Positions 8,092 to 17,127 are shown, counted from the stretch's first letter. The stretch is 64,000 bases of DNA from Nucisporomicrobium flavum (GCF_016464385.1 NZ_JADMLH010000002.1:1-64000), one strand, 5' to 3'. Program-made: numbers and translations. The notes: a model not told the origin generated them from the letters alone.

Positions 8092-9276
8092 TCAGGGTTT
8101 CGACAGGATGATCCGGACGGTCGTGCCGATGCCGGGCTCGCTCGCCACGTGGATGCTGCCGTGGTGGGCGTCGATGATCGAGCGGACGATCGCCAGCCCC
8201 AGGCCGGGCCCCGGCGTCGCCATGGCGTCCGCCGTCGCGCTGCGGAAGAAGCGGTCGAAGACGTGCGGCAGCTCGTCCGCCGGGATGCCCACCCCGGTGT
8301 CGGTGATCACGACCTCGGGTTCGTCGCCGGCGGTGGTGGTCACCGAGATCTCCCCGCCGGCCGCGGTGAACTTGATCGCGTTCATGATCAGGTGGTTGAG
8401 GGCCTGGCCCAGCCGCTTGGCGTCGCCCCGGGCGGGCACCGGCTCGGCGCAGCGGATGCGCAGCTTGACCTCGCGGTGCTCGGCCAGCGGCCGGCACGAC
8501 AGCGTGACGTGGTGCACCAGCTCGGCCAGGTCGATCTCGGTCAGGTCCAGCTCCACGCTCTCGTCGCTGAGCCGCGCGACGGTGAGCAGGTCGTCGATGA
8601 GCCGCAGCAGCCGGTCGGAGTTGCGCTGCATGACGGTCAGGAACCGGTGCGAGGTCTCCGCGTCGAAGTCGTCGTCGAGCAGCATCTCCAGGTAGCCCCG
8701 GATGGCGGACAGCGGCGTGCGCAGCTCGTGGCTGACCGAGGCGAGGAACGAGTCCTTCATCCGGTCGAGCTGGCGCAGCCGGTCCACGATCTCGCCGGCG
8801 TGCCGGGCGTACCGGCGCAGCTCCAGCTGCACGGACGCGTGCCGGGCGAGGCTGCGCAGGGCGCGACGCTGCTCCTCGGTCAGCTCCCGAGGCCGTCGGT
8901 CGACCACGCACACCGTGCCGATCGAATGATTCCCGCCGAGGACGACGGGCGCACCCGCATAGAACCGGACCTCGTGACCCGCGAGGGCCGGGGTGCCCGG
9001 GCCGGTGTCCGGCACCTCCACCATCTGCCGGCCCTCCACCACCCGGAAGCAGTACGGGAGCCCGCCGCCGACCTCGCCCCGGTCCACCCCGGCGGCGGCC
9101 TTCACCCACTGCCGGTCCCGGTCGACGAACGTCACCATCCCCACGGGGGTCGCGCAGATCTCCGAGGCGAGCATGGCGATGTCGTCGAAGTCGTCCTCGG
9201 CGGGCGTATCGAGGACCTGGGCATCGTGCAGGGCGGCGAGACGGGCGGCCTCGTCGTCCGGCAGCGGAGCTCTCAC
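8092..9276 (-). CDS. cytoplasmic GAF-domain sensor histidine kinase
   Basis: A 394-residue soluble kinase. An N-terminal GAF domain (about 20-150; FDDIAMLASEICATPVGMVTFVD, GTVCVVDRRPR near its end) is of the type that binds small ligands or senses redox state. A short coiled-coil precedes the HisKA box SHELRTP with His183. The catalytic domain has the N-box NHLIMNAIKFT, G1 DTGVGIP and G2 GPGLGLAI, so it should be active. No transmembrane helix. No response regulator is adjacent, so it is an orphan kinase whose partner is elsewhere. Confidence 0.92.
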   Translation of the reverse strand: MRAPLPDDEAARLAALHDAQVLDTPAEDDFDDIAMLASEICATPVGMVTFVDRDRQWVKAAAGVDRGEVGGGLPYCFRVVEGRQMVEVPDTGPGTPALAGHEVRFYAGAPVVLGGNHSIGTVCVVDRRPRELTEEQRRALRSLARHASVQLELRRYARHAGEIVDRLRQLDRMKDSFLASVSHELRTPLSAIRGYLEMLLDDDFDAETSHRFLTVMQRNSDRLLRLIDDLLTVARLSDESVELDLTEIDLAELVHHVTLSCRPLAEHREVKLRIRCAEPVPARGDAKRLGQALNHLIMNAIKFTAAGGEISVTTTAGDEPEVVITDTGVGIPADELPHVFDRFFRSATADAMATPGPGLGLAIVRSIIDAHHGSIHVASEPGIGTTVRIILSKP

Positions 9277-9693
9277 GACAGTGATCGTCTCATCGCCGCA
9301 CCCTGGTCAGGGCCGGTTTGCGCGGTGCGACAGGGCTTGGCGCGGGCGGCGGGGACGCATCGCGCGGCGGGCGGTGGCGGCGTCCGGGCGATCGGTGGCC
9401 GGACGGCAGTCGGCGCCCGTCCCGTGGGACAGGCGCCGACTTGCTGGCCGCGGCGTCGTTGCCGGACGACCGATCACCACCGGGCGCGGGGATCTCCTGC
9501 CGCTCACACCCGGTCGGATGTCTGACACAACTATTGCCCCCGTCAAGCGATTTGACGCGCACCAGCTGTGCGTTTGTTCAATTTCCTCGGCGCAGGTCAT
9601 CAGCTCGAAAGGCCGCTGACATGTCCGCCGGTTACTCTCGGCTGCACCTGGGCAGTCTGACTCGGACCGAGCACAGCTGGAAGGACAACGAGT
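9277..9693. other. 417-bp non-coding gap with strong hairpin
   Basis: Lies between the divergent histidine kinase and PEBP genes. It contains a nearly perfect 15-bp hairpin at 9409-9440 (GTCGGCGCC, one C/A mismatch, GTCCC, 2-base loop, GGGAC, GGCGCCGAC). It then turns AT-richer (about 9520-9610), where the promoter of the PEBP gene is expected. No reading frame in it has credible coding character. Confidence 0.6.
9409..9440. repeat. 15-bp hairpin
   Basis: Outer arms 9409-9417 and 9432-9440 and inner arms 9419-9423 and 9426-9430 are exact complements, separated by a single C/A mismatch and closed by a 2-base loop. No U-tract follows. It could be a terminator for antisense transcription or a protein-binding dyad. 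Confidence 0.6.
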
Positions 9694-10224
9694 ATGAGCC
9701 TGGAGCGCGCCGAAGCACCGGATCCGTACGACCTCCTGCCGCCGGTGCCGTCCTTCACGGTGACCAGCACGGACCTGGCCGACGGGCAGCCGCTCGACGA
9801 GCTGTACGTGCACACCAGCGTCGGTGGCAAGAACCTCTCCCCGCAGCTCGCCTGGTCCGGATTCCCGGCGGAGACCCGCGGCTTCGTGGTGACCTGCTTC
9901 GATCCGGACGCGCCGACCGGCAGCGGTTTCTGGCACTGGGTGCTGGTGAACCTGCCGAAGTCGGTGACCGACCTGCCGCGCGGCATCGACCCGCTCCCCG
10001 AGGGAGCGTTCACGATCCGTAACGACTACGGCGAGGCCGGGTACGGCGGTGCCGCCCCGCCGCCGGGTGACCGCCCGCACCGGTACGTCTTCGCGGTGCA
10101 CGCCCTGGACGTCGACAGTCTCGAGGTCGGCGCGGACGCGACGCCGGCGTACGTGGGCTTCAACCTCGCGTTCCACACCCTGGCCCGGGCGACGATCCGC
10201 CCGACGTACCAGGTCAAGGGCTGA
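9694..10224 (+). CDS. YbhB/YbcL-type PEBP family protein
   Basis: A 176-residue cytoplasmic protein of the phosphatidylethanolamine-binding (Raf kinase inhibitor-like) family. Motifs: [27 protein letters not shown] with the ligand-pocket [39 protein letters not shown]. All pocket residues are present. Bacterial members bind phosphate-like ligands but their physiological role is unclear. The ATG is preceded by GGAAGGAC. It is monocistronic and ended by a clear hairpin. Confidence 0.93.
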   Translation: MSLERAEAPDPYDLLPPVPSFTVTSTDLADGQPLDELYVHTSVGGKNLSPQLAWSGFPAETRGFVVTCFDPDAPTGSGFWHWVLVNLPKSVTDLPRGIDPLPEGAFTIRNDYGEAGYGGAAPPPGDRPHRYVFAVHALDVDSLEVGADATPAYVGFNLAFHTLARATIRPTYQVKG

Positions 10225-10240
10225 GGATCCGCCGCACGCG

Positions 10241-10273
10241 AAAGCCCGCCAGGTCGATCGACCCGGCGGGCTT
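10241..10273. terminator. bidirectional intrinsic terminator
   Basis: AAGCCCGCC (10242-10250) pairs with GGCGGGCTT (10265-10273); the loop is itself the palindrome GGTCGATCGACC. It sits between the convergent PEBP and methyltransferase genes. Confidence 0.85.
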
Positions 10274-10297
10274 CGTCGTTCGCTGCTGAGGGTGGGG

Positions 10298-11011
10298 TCA
10301 GCCGGGGACCTTGGCGACCACGAAGACCGACTGGCCGAACGGCGGCTTCACGATCTTCTCCGCGGCCTTGGTGATCGGCAGCACCACGCTGTCGTACACC
10401 TTCACCATCGGGCCCTCCTTCGGGGCCAGCTTGAAGATGCTCGTCGCGCCGTAGTAGCCGATGAGGCCGAGCGCGTTCGCGTAGTGCAGCTTCTCGATGG
10501 TGAGGCCCGCCTCGGTCATGGCGGCGCGCATCGTCTTCTTGGTGTAGCGGCGGATGTGCCCCGTCGCGATGTCGACCTGGCTCATCGCGAACATGAACGC
10601 CGGCACGATGAGGATGACCCGGCCGCCGGGGCGGACCAGCTCGGCCATGCTGCGCAGGGCGCCGACGTGGTCCTCGATGTGCTCGAGCACGTTGTACGAC
10701 ACCGCGGCGCTGTACTCACCGGCGGCGTCGGCCGCGGGCAGCAGCATCTGCCGCACGTCGATGTTGGTGTGGTCGGCCAGGCGCTCCTTGAGCTGCACGA
10801 GCCGGTCCGGGTCCGCCTCGGTGGCCGTGAAGTGCGGAACGTGCTCCGCCCACTCCAGGGCGTAGTCGCCGAGACCGCTGCCGATCTCGATCGGGTTCTC
10901 CCCCAGGTAGGGGAGCGCGAGCTCGACGAACCACCGACGGTGGTTCACCGCCATGGCGAGGCCTTCGAGCACTTCGGACTGGATCCGCTGGTCTCCAGTG
11001 ATGTCTGCCAT
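10298..11011 (-). CDS. class I SAM-dependent methyltransferase
   Basis: A 237-residue methyltransferase. Motif I is IEIGSGLGDYALEW (about 41-54), the acidic end of strand 2 is ATEADPDR, and the post-I region ends in SYNVLEHIEDHVGAL. Strand 5/6 holds RPGGRVILIVPAFMFAMSQVD, typical of the small-molecule Methyltransf_11/23 group. The C-terminal helices could form a cap or a membrane-peripheral surface. The target is unknown. It is divergent from the next gene, a GT-C-like membrane protein; both are possibly involved in cell-envelope glycan or lipid modification, which is inference from position only. Confidence 0.88.
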   Translation of the reverse strand: MADITGDQRIQSEVLEGLAMAVNHRRWFVELALPYLGENPIEIGSGLGDYALEWAEHVPHFTATEADPDRLVQLKERLADHTNIDVRQMLLPAADAAGEYSAAVSYNVLEHIEDHVGALRSMAELVRPGGRVILIVPAFMFAMSQVDIATGHIRRYTKKTMRAAMTEAGLTIEKLHYANALGLIGYYGATSIFKLAPKEGPMVKVYDSVVLPITKAAEKIVKPPFGQSVFVVAKVPG

Positions 11012-11275
11012 AAGTAGGTTCCCTCGTCTTGCCGATCCGAGCTGACAGCGGGACCGGAAGAGTTAACCATCCGGTGCGTCCTGCCGAAAGTTGAGCAGGG
11101 GGTGGGCGCTCTATTTTTGCCTGATTGAGACATTGCCCGGCGGGTAGCCGGGGTCGATACCCATCATGCCCGACGGGTGCCGACCGCGTCTAAAACATGC
11201 CTTCATATCGGCTCGATCACGCATGGGCCGCCCGTCACAACACTGTTACCAACCTCGGTTAGGCTCGCCGATGCT
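11012..11275. promoter_or_regulatory. divergent promoter region
   Basis: The 264 bp between the methyltransferase and membrane-protein genes are clearly AT-richer than average (for example the CTATTTTTGCCTGATTGAGAC region near 11110-11130) and should hold both promoters. No operator was recognised. The lower GC continues into the 5' part of the following gene. Confidence 0.4.
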
Positions 11276-13246
11276 ATGACGATTACGGGTATTGACTCGA
11301 CAGGCCACTCGCCCGGCGGGAACCTTCTGCCGCCGCCCCGCGAGGCCGCCGCCGACGACCTGGATGCGGAGCTGATCGCGCTGGAAAGCGAGGTCGCCGC
11401 CGCGCCGATCTCCGTCATACCCGCAGATCGCACGGCACCCGCCGGTGAGTCGCAGGTCACGCCGCGGCGCCGCTGGTGGCGTTCTCTCACCTGGCGAGAT
11501 GCGCTCGCGATTACCTCGTTCATTGCGGTAGCGCTCTTCGTCACAGCTCCGTTGTGGCTCAACCTTGATCATGAGTTGCGCGACGATCCACAGGACCAAG
11601 CATTTTTTGAGTGGATGTTGGCGCACGGTGCACGCGTGCTCACGGATGGCGTTTATCCGTTCTTCTCGGATCGCATGAATTACCCCGATGGGGTGAACAT
11701 GATGGCCAACACCTCGGTGTTGGCAGTTTCGCTGCCGATGACGCCCGTCACTGCCATCTTCGGGCCGCATGTGGCGTTCAACGCGTTTCTCACCCTCGCG
11801 TTGGCACTCACCGGTATCTCGTGGTATTTGGTGCTCTCTCGCCACTTCGTGGCATCTCGGCTCGCGGCGTGGGTCGGCGCCCTCGTTGCCACCTTCGCGC
11901 CGAGCATGATCTCGCACGCCGGCGGCCACCCGAACATCGTCTCGCAGTTCCTGGTTCCGCTGATCATCTGGCGCACCCTCGCGCTCCGGACGCCCGGCCG
12001 GGTGGTCCGCAACGGCCTCGCCCTCGCGGGCCTGCTGGTCTGGCAGGCGTTCATCAACCTCGAGGTCCTGTTCATGACCGCGGTGGGACTGGGCGTCTTC
12101 TGCGTGGTGATGGGGCTCGTCCGGCGCCGCGGCGGGCGTACCGAGGCGCTGACGTTCCTGCGCGGCCTCGGCATCGCGGCGGCCGTCACGGTGGCGCTGC
12201 TGGCGTACCCGCTGTGTGTGCAGTTCTTCGGGCCGCAGAGCTACCACGGGCTGCCCGAGTTCGTCCGCTACTTCGGGGCCGACCTGGGATCCTTCACCGC
12301 GTACGCGCAGCGCTCGATCGCCGGTAACAGCGAGACCGCGGCGCGCCTCGCCCAGAACGCCTCCGAGCAGAACGCGTTCTTCGGCTGGGGCCTGGTGATC
12401 CTCTTCTTCGGCCTGGTGGCGTGGATGCGCCGCAGCGCCGCCGTCCTGACGCTGGCCGGGGTCGCCCTGCTGTTCGGCGCGATGTCGCTCGGCCCGCAGG
12501 TCCGCCTCAACGGCGTGGACACCGGCGTCTCCGGCATCTGGTCGCTGCTGCACAGCGTGCCGGTGCTCAACTCGGCCGTGCCGACCCGCTGGGCCATGGC
12601 GATCGCACCGGTCGTCGGCATCATCCTCGCGCTCGGCTGCCAGAAGGCCTCGGACCTGATGAAGGCCCAGCCGGGCGCACGGGGCCCGGTCCGGGTCGCG
12701 ATGATCACGGCGGTCGCGATGGCGCTGGTGCCGCTCGCGCCGACCCCGCTCGAGACCGTGAAGATGGACCCGGTCCCCGAGTTCGTCACGTCCGGCGCCT
12801 GGCAGCAGTACGTGGACGACAACCACACGATGGTGTCGCTGCCCCTGCCCGACAGCACGTACCCGGACCCGCTGCGCTGGAGCGCGTACACCGGGCTCGA
12901 CATGCGCATCGCCAGCGCGTACGCGTTGCTGCCCAGCCAGAACCCGCTCGACCCGAGCGACCGGACCGCGCTGTTCTCGCCGCCGTGGCGGCCGACCAGC
13001 GGGCTGATGACGTCGATCAAGCAGGGCAACCCGATCCCGGAGATCACCGACACCCGGCGCGAGATGACCCTGGCGGACCTGCGCTACTGGAAGGCCGGCG
13101 TCATCGTGCTCACGCCGCAGGTGCGCGACATCGAGATGCTCCGCGCGATGACCGACCTGCTCGGCTTCCAGCCCACCTGGACCGGCGGCGCGTGGGTGTG
13201 GGACGTGCGGAACCTGGTGGACGACCCGAAGGCGACGCTGGGCTGA
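11276..13246 (+). CDS. polytopic membrane protein, GT-C glycosyltransferase-like
   Basis: A 656-residue integral membrane protein. About 80 cytosolic residues precede the first helix (ALAITSFIAVALFVTAPLWL), which is followed at once by an acidic extracytoplasmic loop LDHELRDDPQDQAFFEWML and DGVYPFFSDRMNYPDG; about 10 more helices follow, then a soluble domain of about 180 residues. A first-loop acidic motif followed by many helices is the signature of GT-C transferases that use polyprenyl-phosphate sugars, so mannosyl- or arabinosyl-type transfer is likely but unproved. The start ATG at 11276 is the one giving a normal N-terminus. Codon use changes inside the gene: the first 600 bp use many T/A-ending codons, and the rest is strictly G/C-ending. 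Confidence 0.75.
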   Translation: MTITGIDSTGHSPGGNLLPPPREAAADDLDAELIALESEVAAAPISVIPADRTAPAGESQVTPRRRWWRSLTWRDALAITSFIAVALFVTAPLWLNLDHELRDDPQDQAFFEWMLAHGARVLTDGVYPFFSDRMNYPDGVNMMANTSVLAVSLPMTPVTAIFGPHVAFNAFLTLALALTGISWYLVLSRHFVASRLAAWVGALVATFAPSMISHAGGHPNIVSQFLVPLIIWRTLALRTPGRVVRNGLALAGLLVWQAFINLEVLFMTAVGLGVFCVVMGLVRRRGGRTEALTFLRGLGIAAAVTVALLAYPLCVQFFGPQSYHGLPEFVRYFGADLGSFTAYAQRSIAGNSETAARLAQNASEQNAFFGWGLVILFFGLVAWMRRSAAVLTLAGVALLFGAMSLGPQVRLNGVDTGVSGIWSLLHSVPVLNSAVPTRWAMAIAPVVGIILALGCQKASDLMKAQPGARGPVRVAMITAVAMALVPLAPTPLETVKMDPVPEFVTSGAWQQYVDDNHTMVSLPLPDSTYPDPLRWSAYTGLDMRIASAYALLPSQNPLDPSDRTALFSPPWRPTSGLMTSIKQGNPIPEITDTRREMTLADLRYWKAGVIVLTPQVRDIEMLRAMTDLLGFQPTWTGGAWVWDVRNLVDDPKATLG

Positions 13247-13260
13247 GGTCCGGCACAGCG

Positions 13261-13292
13261 ATGCCGGCGCGGGCTTCCCGCGCCGGCATTTT
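13261..13292. terminator. strong intrinsic terminator
   Basis: A perfect 13-bp stem, ATGCCGGCGCGGG (13261-13273) with CCCGCGCCGGCAT (13277-13289), 3-base loop, followed by TTTT. It ends the membrane-protein gene and, read the other way, the FhuF-like gene. Confidence 0.92.
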
Positions 13293-13307
13293 GTCGTTCA
13301 GGTGGGC

Positions 13308-14114
13308 TTAGGCCTGCTTGATGCAGCAGCCCATGCACACCTTGGGCTTCGGCAGCGTGAACGCGAGGCAGCACGTCTTGCGCTGCACGTCCAGCTTGCC
13401 GGCGCGGCCCGGGACCAGCTCGATGAGGTCCTCCACGCCGAGTGTGGTGAGCAGGGTGTCGATGGTCCGGGCGGACGAGCCCGGCATGACGTCGGCCGAG
13501 CGCAGGACCGCGTACGCGACCCCGGACGCCAGCGAGCCCATCAGCGTGCGCTTGCCCAGCCGTACCTTCGCGTGGATGGCGTCGAGCAGCGGCGTGAGGT
13601 GCTGATCCAGCAGCGAGCGGCGCAGCTCCTCCAGGAGCGCGGCCTCGTCCGCCACGACGCGTACCTCGGGCAGGCCGCTGAGCGCGAGCGGGTCCGACGG
13701 CAGGACCGCCACGGTGATGTCCGGGTGCAGGCCGAGCGTGACGAGCGGCCGCGGGTCGTTGAAGTGCATCAGCACGTCCGTGCCGGTCAGCAGCGGCACC
13801 CGGCGCGCGGACGCCCAGCCCAGCACGGCGGGCAGCGCCAGCCAGTACGTGTACGCCTTCCAGGCCAGCGCGGCGGCGGCGTGCGGCTGCGCCTGCCAGC
13901 GGTGCTTCGACGACTCCAGAAGGATGTCGAGGGTGCTGCCGGCCAGCTCGGCCGAGGGCACCCAGCCGGCGGTGTCGCGGATCAGGAGATCGGGGGCCAG
14001 GCCGGGAAGCTGGGTGGACGTGCCGAACATCGCGCGCAGGCTCGCCGTGACGGGTGCCAGGGGCGAGTCGGCGAACGAAGCGTGACCGGGGGCGTGGTCC
14101 AGGGTGGTCGTCAC
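13308..14114 (-). CDS. FhuF-like ferric-siderophore reductase, [2Fe-2S]
   Basis: A 268-residue protein with the C-terminal cysteine cluster CC-X10-C-X2-CC (KTCCLAFTLPKPKVCMGCC), the [2Fe-2S] signature of FhuF-type ferric iron reductases that release iron from siderophores in the cytoplasm. The region before it (WKAYTYWLALPAVLGWASARRVPLL, LGKRTLMGSLASGVAYAV) fits the actinobacterial IucA/IucC-C-terminal/FhuF family. The GTG at 14114 (VTTTLDHAP) is preferred; the frame is open to a GTG at 14219 that lies only 10 bp from the iron box. Strong support comes from the iron box directly upstream, implying derepression under iron starvation. Confidence 0.85.
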   Translation of the reverse strand: MTTTLDHAPGHASFADSPLAPVTASLRAMFGTSTQLPGLAPDLLIRDTAGWVPSAELAGSTLDILLESSKHRWQAQPHAAAALAWKAYTYWLALPAVLGWASARRVPLLTGTDVLMHFNDPRPLVTLGLHPDITVAVLPSDPLALSGLPEVRVVADEAALLEELRRSLLDQHLTPLLDAIHAKVRLGKRTLMGSLASGVAYAVLRSADVMPGSSARTIDTLLTTLGVEDLIELVPGRAGKLDVQRKTCCLAFTLPKPKVCMGCCIKQA

Positions 14115-14228
14115 CGGCTGCCGCCGGGCCCGGGGGAGCAGGGACTCCGCTGGATCACCGTGCTCACCTCGCTGTCCTTGAACCGGGAGCTGTCGGCGCT
14201 CAAGCTCCGGGTCACTCACCGTACCCCG

Positions 14229-14247
14229 TTAAGGCTAGCCTAACCAT
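14229..14247 (-). promoter_or_regulatory. iron box (DmdR/IdeR operator)
   Basis: The sequence TTAAGGCTAGCCTAACCAT matches about 14 of 19 positions of the DmdR/IdeR consensus TTAGGTTAGCCTAACCTAA, including the whole core TAGCCTAACC. It lies upstream of the FhuF-like gene. Known of the family: iron-loaded repressor binding here blocks siderophore genes. Confidence 0.8.
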
Positions 14248-14430
14248 GCCACCCCCTGGGCGCCCGGACCGGGTGTTCTTCTGCACGAATACCCCTAGCA
14301 AGGGTCACCTAACGGAACGCTGCGCCGTTGCCGGAGTCGTCAAGGTATCTGTCGGCAACGCGCTACTAGCCCCATGCGGACACCGGAAGACATGGACACT
14401 GAAATTCCTGTCGCAAAGGGGACATCCGTG

Positions 14431-16011
14431 ATGACCACCTCGCCTGTCGAGAGGGCCGCCGACCAGTTCGTGACGGCGCTCGCGCAGTGGCGGGTCGAGC
14501 GCGGGATGACGAAGAAGCAACTCGCCGCCCGGATGGGCTTCGACCCCTCCTACGTCAGCCACGTCGAAGGCCGCCGGCACAAGCCCACCGAGGACTTCGC
14601 CCGGCGCGCCGAGGCGGTCCTGGCCGCCGGCGGTGCCATCTGGCAGAGATTCCAGGAGTACGACGAGCTGCGGCACGCCCGCGGCGCCACGCTGCACCGC
14701 GACCCGCCGGTACCCGTCCAGTGGATGCCACCCGGCACCGGACTCATCGTCGAGCGTGAGGTGGCCGAGCTCACGTACACGCAGGGGGCGTACCGGTGCC
14801 GGATCCGCCGGGCGCTCTACAACGCCGGCGTCGAGCCCGTAACCCGCTACCTGGTGAAGATCGCGGTCGACCGTTACCCGCACGACCCCGCCGGCTCCAA
14901 CCGCCACCACCGGACGCACCCGCTCAGCTTCGACGAGATGGACCTGCACGCGGTCGCCGGCGAGGGCGACGCGGCGGAGCCGATGCACTGGCGGCTCAAG
15001 CTCGACCGGGACGCCGCCAAGGAGGTCTGGCTGCTCTTCGCCAACGACCACGGCCAGTTCCCGCTCTACCCGGGCGAACGGACGACGATCGACTACGCGT
15101 ACACGGTCGGCGAGGAGAAATGGGGCCAGTGGTTCCAGCGGGCGGTCCGCCTGCCCACCCGCAACCTCACCGTACGGCTGGACTTCCCGGTCGAGTTCGA
15201 ACCGCAGGTGTGGGGCGTCGAGACGTCCCTCGCCGCCGAGGTGCCGGTCCGTACGCCCCTCGAACGCCACAACGACGACGAGCGCGCCGTCTTCGAATGG
15301 TCGACCGACGCGCCCCTGCTCAACGCCCGGTACCGCCTCGAGTGGCGGTTCCGCGGGCAGTCCGCACCCACCGCCGGCGACGACGCAGTCCCGAGACCGG
15401 AAGCTGCGGCGGCCCCGCACGGGGACGCACCCCAGCGGGCCACCAACGGTCACGAGCTGAGAGCGAGCCAGCGGATGCGCGGAATCGGCATCGTCCAACG
15501 CGGCGCGGACCTGCTGCGCCAGCGCGCCCGGCACTTCCAGCTGCCCCGGGAAGAGGCGGCCGCCCGCGAAGCCGTCGACGCGCTGCGGACCACGCTGGAC
15601 CGGCTCGAGGGCGTACACGACTTCAGCAAGGGCGTCGGCCTCGCCGCCCCGCAGATCGGCCTGGCCGCCGCGGCGGCCGTCGTCCGCCCGCCCGAACGCG
15701 GTGCCGAACCGGTCGTGCTGCTCAACCCGCGGGTCGTCGACGAGTCCGGCGACACCGACGAACAGTACGAGGGCTGCCTGTCGTTCTTCGACTACCGGGG
15801 CCTGGTCCGGCGGCCGCTGCGTGTCGACGTGGAACACGCCCGCTTCGATGGGACCCGGGTGATCACGTCGTTCGAGCGCGCGATGGCCCGGCTGGTCAGC
15901 CACGAGATCGACCACCTCGAGGGCCGGCTGTACGTGGACCGCATGGCCGCCGACGCGACGCTGGTGCCGGTCGAGGAGTACGGCCAGACCGGGCGGCCCT
16001 GGGCGTACTGA
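14431..16011 (+). CDS. XRE-peptide deformylase fusion protein
   Basis: A 526-residue three-part protein. Residues about 10-70 are an XRE/Cro helix-turn-helix (MTKKQLAARMGFDPSYVSHVEGRRHKP). About 95-310 form a beta-rich domain (WMPPGTGLIVEREVAELTY, GQFPLYPGERTTIDYAYTV, LDFPVEFEPQVWGVET) that I cannot assign. The C-terminal about 180 residues are a peptide deformylase with all three metal motifs: GVGLAAPQIG, EGCLSF and HEIDHLEG. So a deformylase with an intact iron/zinc site is joined to a DNA-binding domain. The ATG at 14431 follows AAAGGGG at good spacing; a GTG one codon earlier is possible. A housekeeping deformylase is normally about 180 residues without such domains. Confidence 0.92.
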   Translation: MTTSPVERAADQFVTALAQWRVERGMTKKQLAARMGFDPSYVSHVEGRRHKPTEDFARRAEAVLAAGGAIWQRFQEYDELRHARGATLHRDPPVPVQWMPPGTGLIVEREVAELTYTQGAYRCRIRRALYNAGVEPVTRYLVKIAVDRYPHDPAGSNRHHRTHPLSFDEMDLHAVAGEGDAAEPMHWRLKLDRDAAKEVWLLFANDHGQFPLYPGERTTIDYAYTVGEEKWGQWFQRAVRLPTRNLTVRLDFPVEFEPQVWGVETSLAAEVPVRTPLERHNDDERAVFEWSTDAPLLNARYRLEWRFRGQSAPTAGDDAVPRPEAAAAPHGDAPQRATNGHELRASQRMRGIGIVQRGADLLRQRARHFQLPREEAAAREAVDALRTTLDRLEGVHDFSKGVGLAAPQIGLAAAAAVVRPPERGAEPVVLLNPRVVDESGDTDEQYEGCLSFFDYRGLVRRPLRVDVEHARFDGTRVITSFERAMARLVSHEIDHLEGRLYVDRMAADATLVPVEEYGQTGRPWAY

Positions 16012-16014
16012 CCC

Positions 16015-17127
16015 TCAGGCCTCGGAGAAGCTGTCGTACTTGACGCGGATCGACGGGACCTGAAGTTCGGCGAGCGTCTTGAGCGTCGCCCGCACCATCG
16101 GCCCGGAGCCGGACACGAAGAAGTCATGCTCGTTCCACGGGCCGTACCGCCCGACGACGTCCGAGATGTTGCCCTGCTCACCGGGGAACGTCGGATCGTC
16201 GCTGCACGCGGTCACCACCGACAGCCACGGGTAGCGGGCGGCGAGGCGGTTGAGGGCGGCCAGGTCGTACAGGTCGTCGCGGGTACGGGCGCCGAAGAAC
16301 ACATGCACCCACCGCGTACGGTTGTAGCGCGTCAGCTCCTCCAGCAGGGATTTCACGGGTGCGAGACCCGTACCGCCGGCCACGAACACCGCGTCGCGGG
16401 TTGACCGCCGGTCCAGGTTCATCGACCCCATCGGCGCCGCCAGGCGAAGCATGTCGCCGACCTGCAGGCGGCGCACCAGCGCGCTGGAGACCCAGCCGGC
16501 GCCGACCGCGCGTACGTGGAACTCGATCGAGTTGTCCCGCCGCGGCGCGTTCGCCGGTGAGTAGGTGCGCCACAACCGCGGCTGGAAGCGGGGGCACTCC
16601 AGGCTCAGGTACTGCCCGGCGCGGAACTCCAGCGGCTGCATCGGCTTCACGGTGAAGACCGCTATGTCGTGCCCCCGGCGTTCGTGCGAGGTGACCTCGG
16701 CGTACCAGAACGGCGGGTTCGTGTCCGCCTCGGCGCCGGCCATCATCTTCGAGGCGATCACCGCGTACGCGTCGGCCCACGCCTGGTCGTACTCGATCCC
16801 CCACTGCTCCCCGGCGTAATGCCGCATCGCCTCGATCAGCGCGCCGCCCACGACCTCGTAGTGCTTCGGTTCCACGTGGAACTTGCGATGATCACGCCCC
16901 AGCGAGCGTAGATAGTCGTCGAACCGCTCGGGATCCTCCAGCGTCTGCACCGCGGTGACGATCGCCCCCAGCAGTCGCGCCCGCTGCACGTCCATGTGGA
17001 CGGGGAAGAGCTCCCGGAGATCGGGATGCGAGAGGAAGATCCGAGCGTAGAAATACCCGGCGACCTTGTCCTGATGCTCCTCGACGAGGCTCCAGCTCTC
17101 CTTGAGCAAACGCGCGAGGTCTCCCAT
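16015..17127 (-). CDS. flavohaemoglobin-type globin-oxidoreductase
   Basis: A 370-residue globin fused to a ferredoxin-NADP reductase-like module, the layout of nitric-oxide dioxygenases (Hmp). Globin part (about 1-135): B10 Tyr in GYFYARIF, CD1 Phe in LFPVHMD, proximal His in GRDHRKFHVEPKHYEVVG. FAD-binding motif RTYSPAN (RxYS type) at about 188-194, NAD(P) site VAGGTGLAPVKSLLEEL, terminal SGSGPMV. It is somewhat shorter than E. coli Hmp (396). The globin-reductase join is DTNPPFWYAEVTSHERRGHDIAVFTV. Expected to turn NO plus O2 into nitrate. Converges with the deformylase fusion, 3 bp between stop codons. Confidence 0.92.
   Translation of the reverse strand: MGDLARLLKESWSLVEEHQDKVAGYFYARIFLSHPDLRELFPVHMDVQRARLLGAIVTAVQTLEDPERFDDYLRSLGRDHRKFHVEPKHYEVVGGALIEAMRHYAGEQWGIEYDQAWADAYAVIASKMMAGAEADTNPPFWYAEVTSHERRGHDIAVFTVKPMQPLEFRAGQYLSLECPRFQPRLWRTYSPANAPRRDNSIEFHVRAVGAGWVSSALVRRLQVGDMLRLAAPMGSMNLDRRSTRDAVFVAGGTGLAPVKSLLEELTRYNRTRWVHVFFGARTRDDLYDLAALNRLAARYPWLSVVTACSDDPTFPGEQGNISDVVGRYGPWNEHDFFVSGSGPMVRATLKTLAELQVPSIRVKYDSFSEA

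Noticed and set aside
11246..12826. 526-codon antisense frame over the GT-C-like gene
   Set aside because: His/Arg/Glu-rich translation without any domain, mirroring the membrane protein codons.
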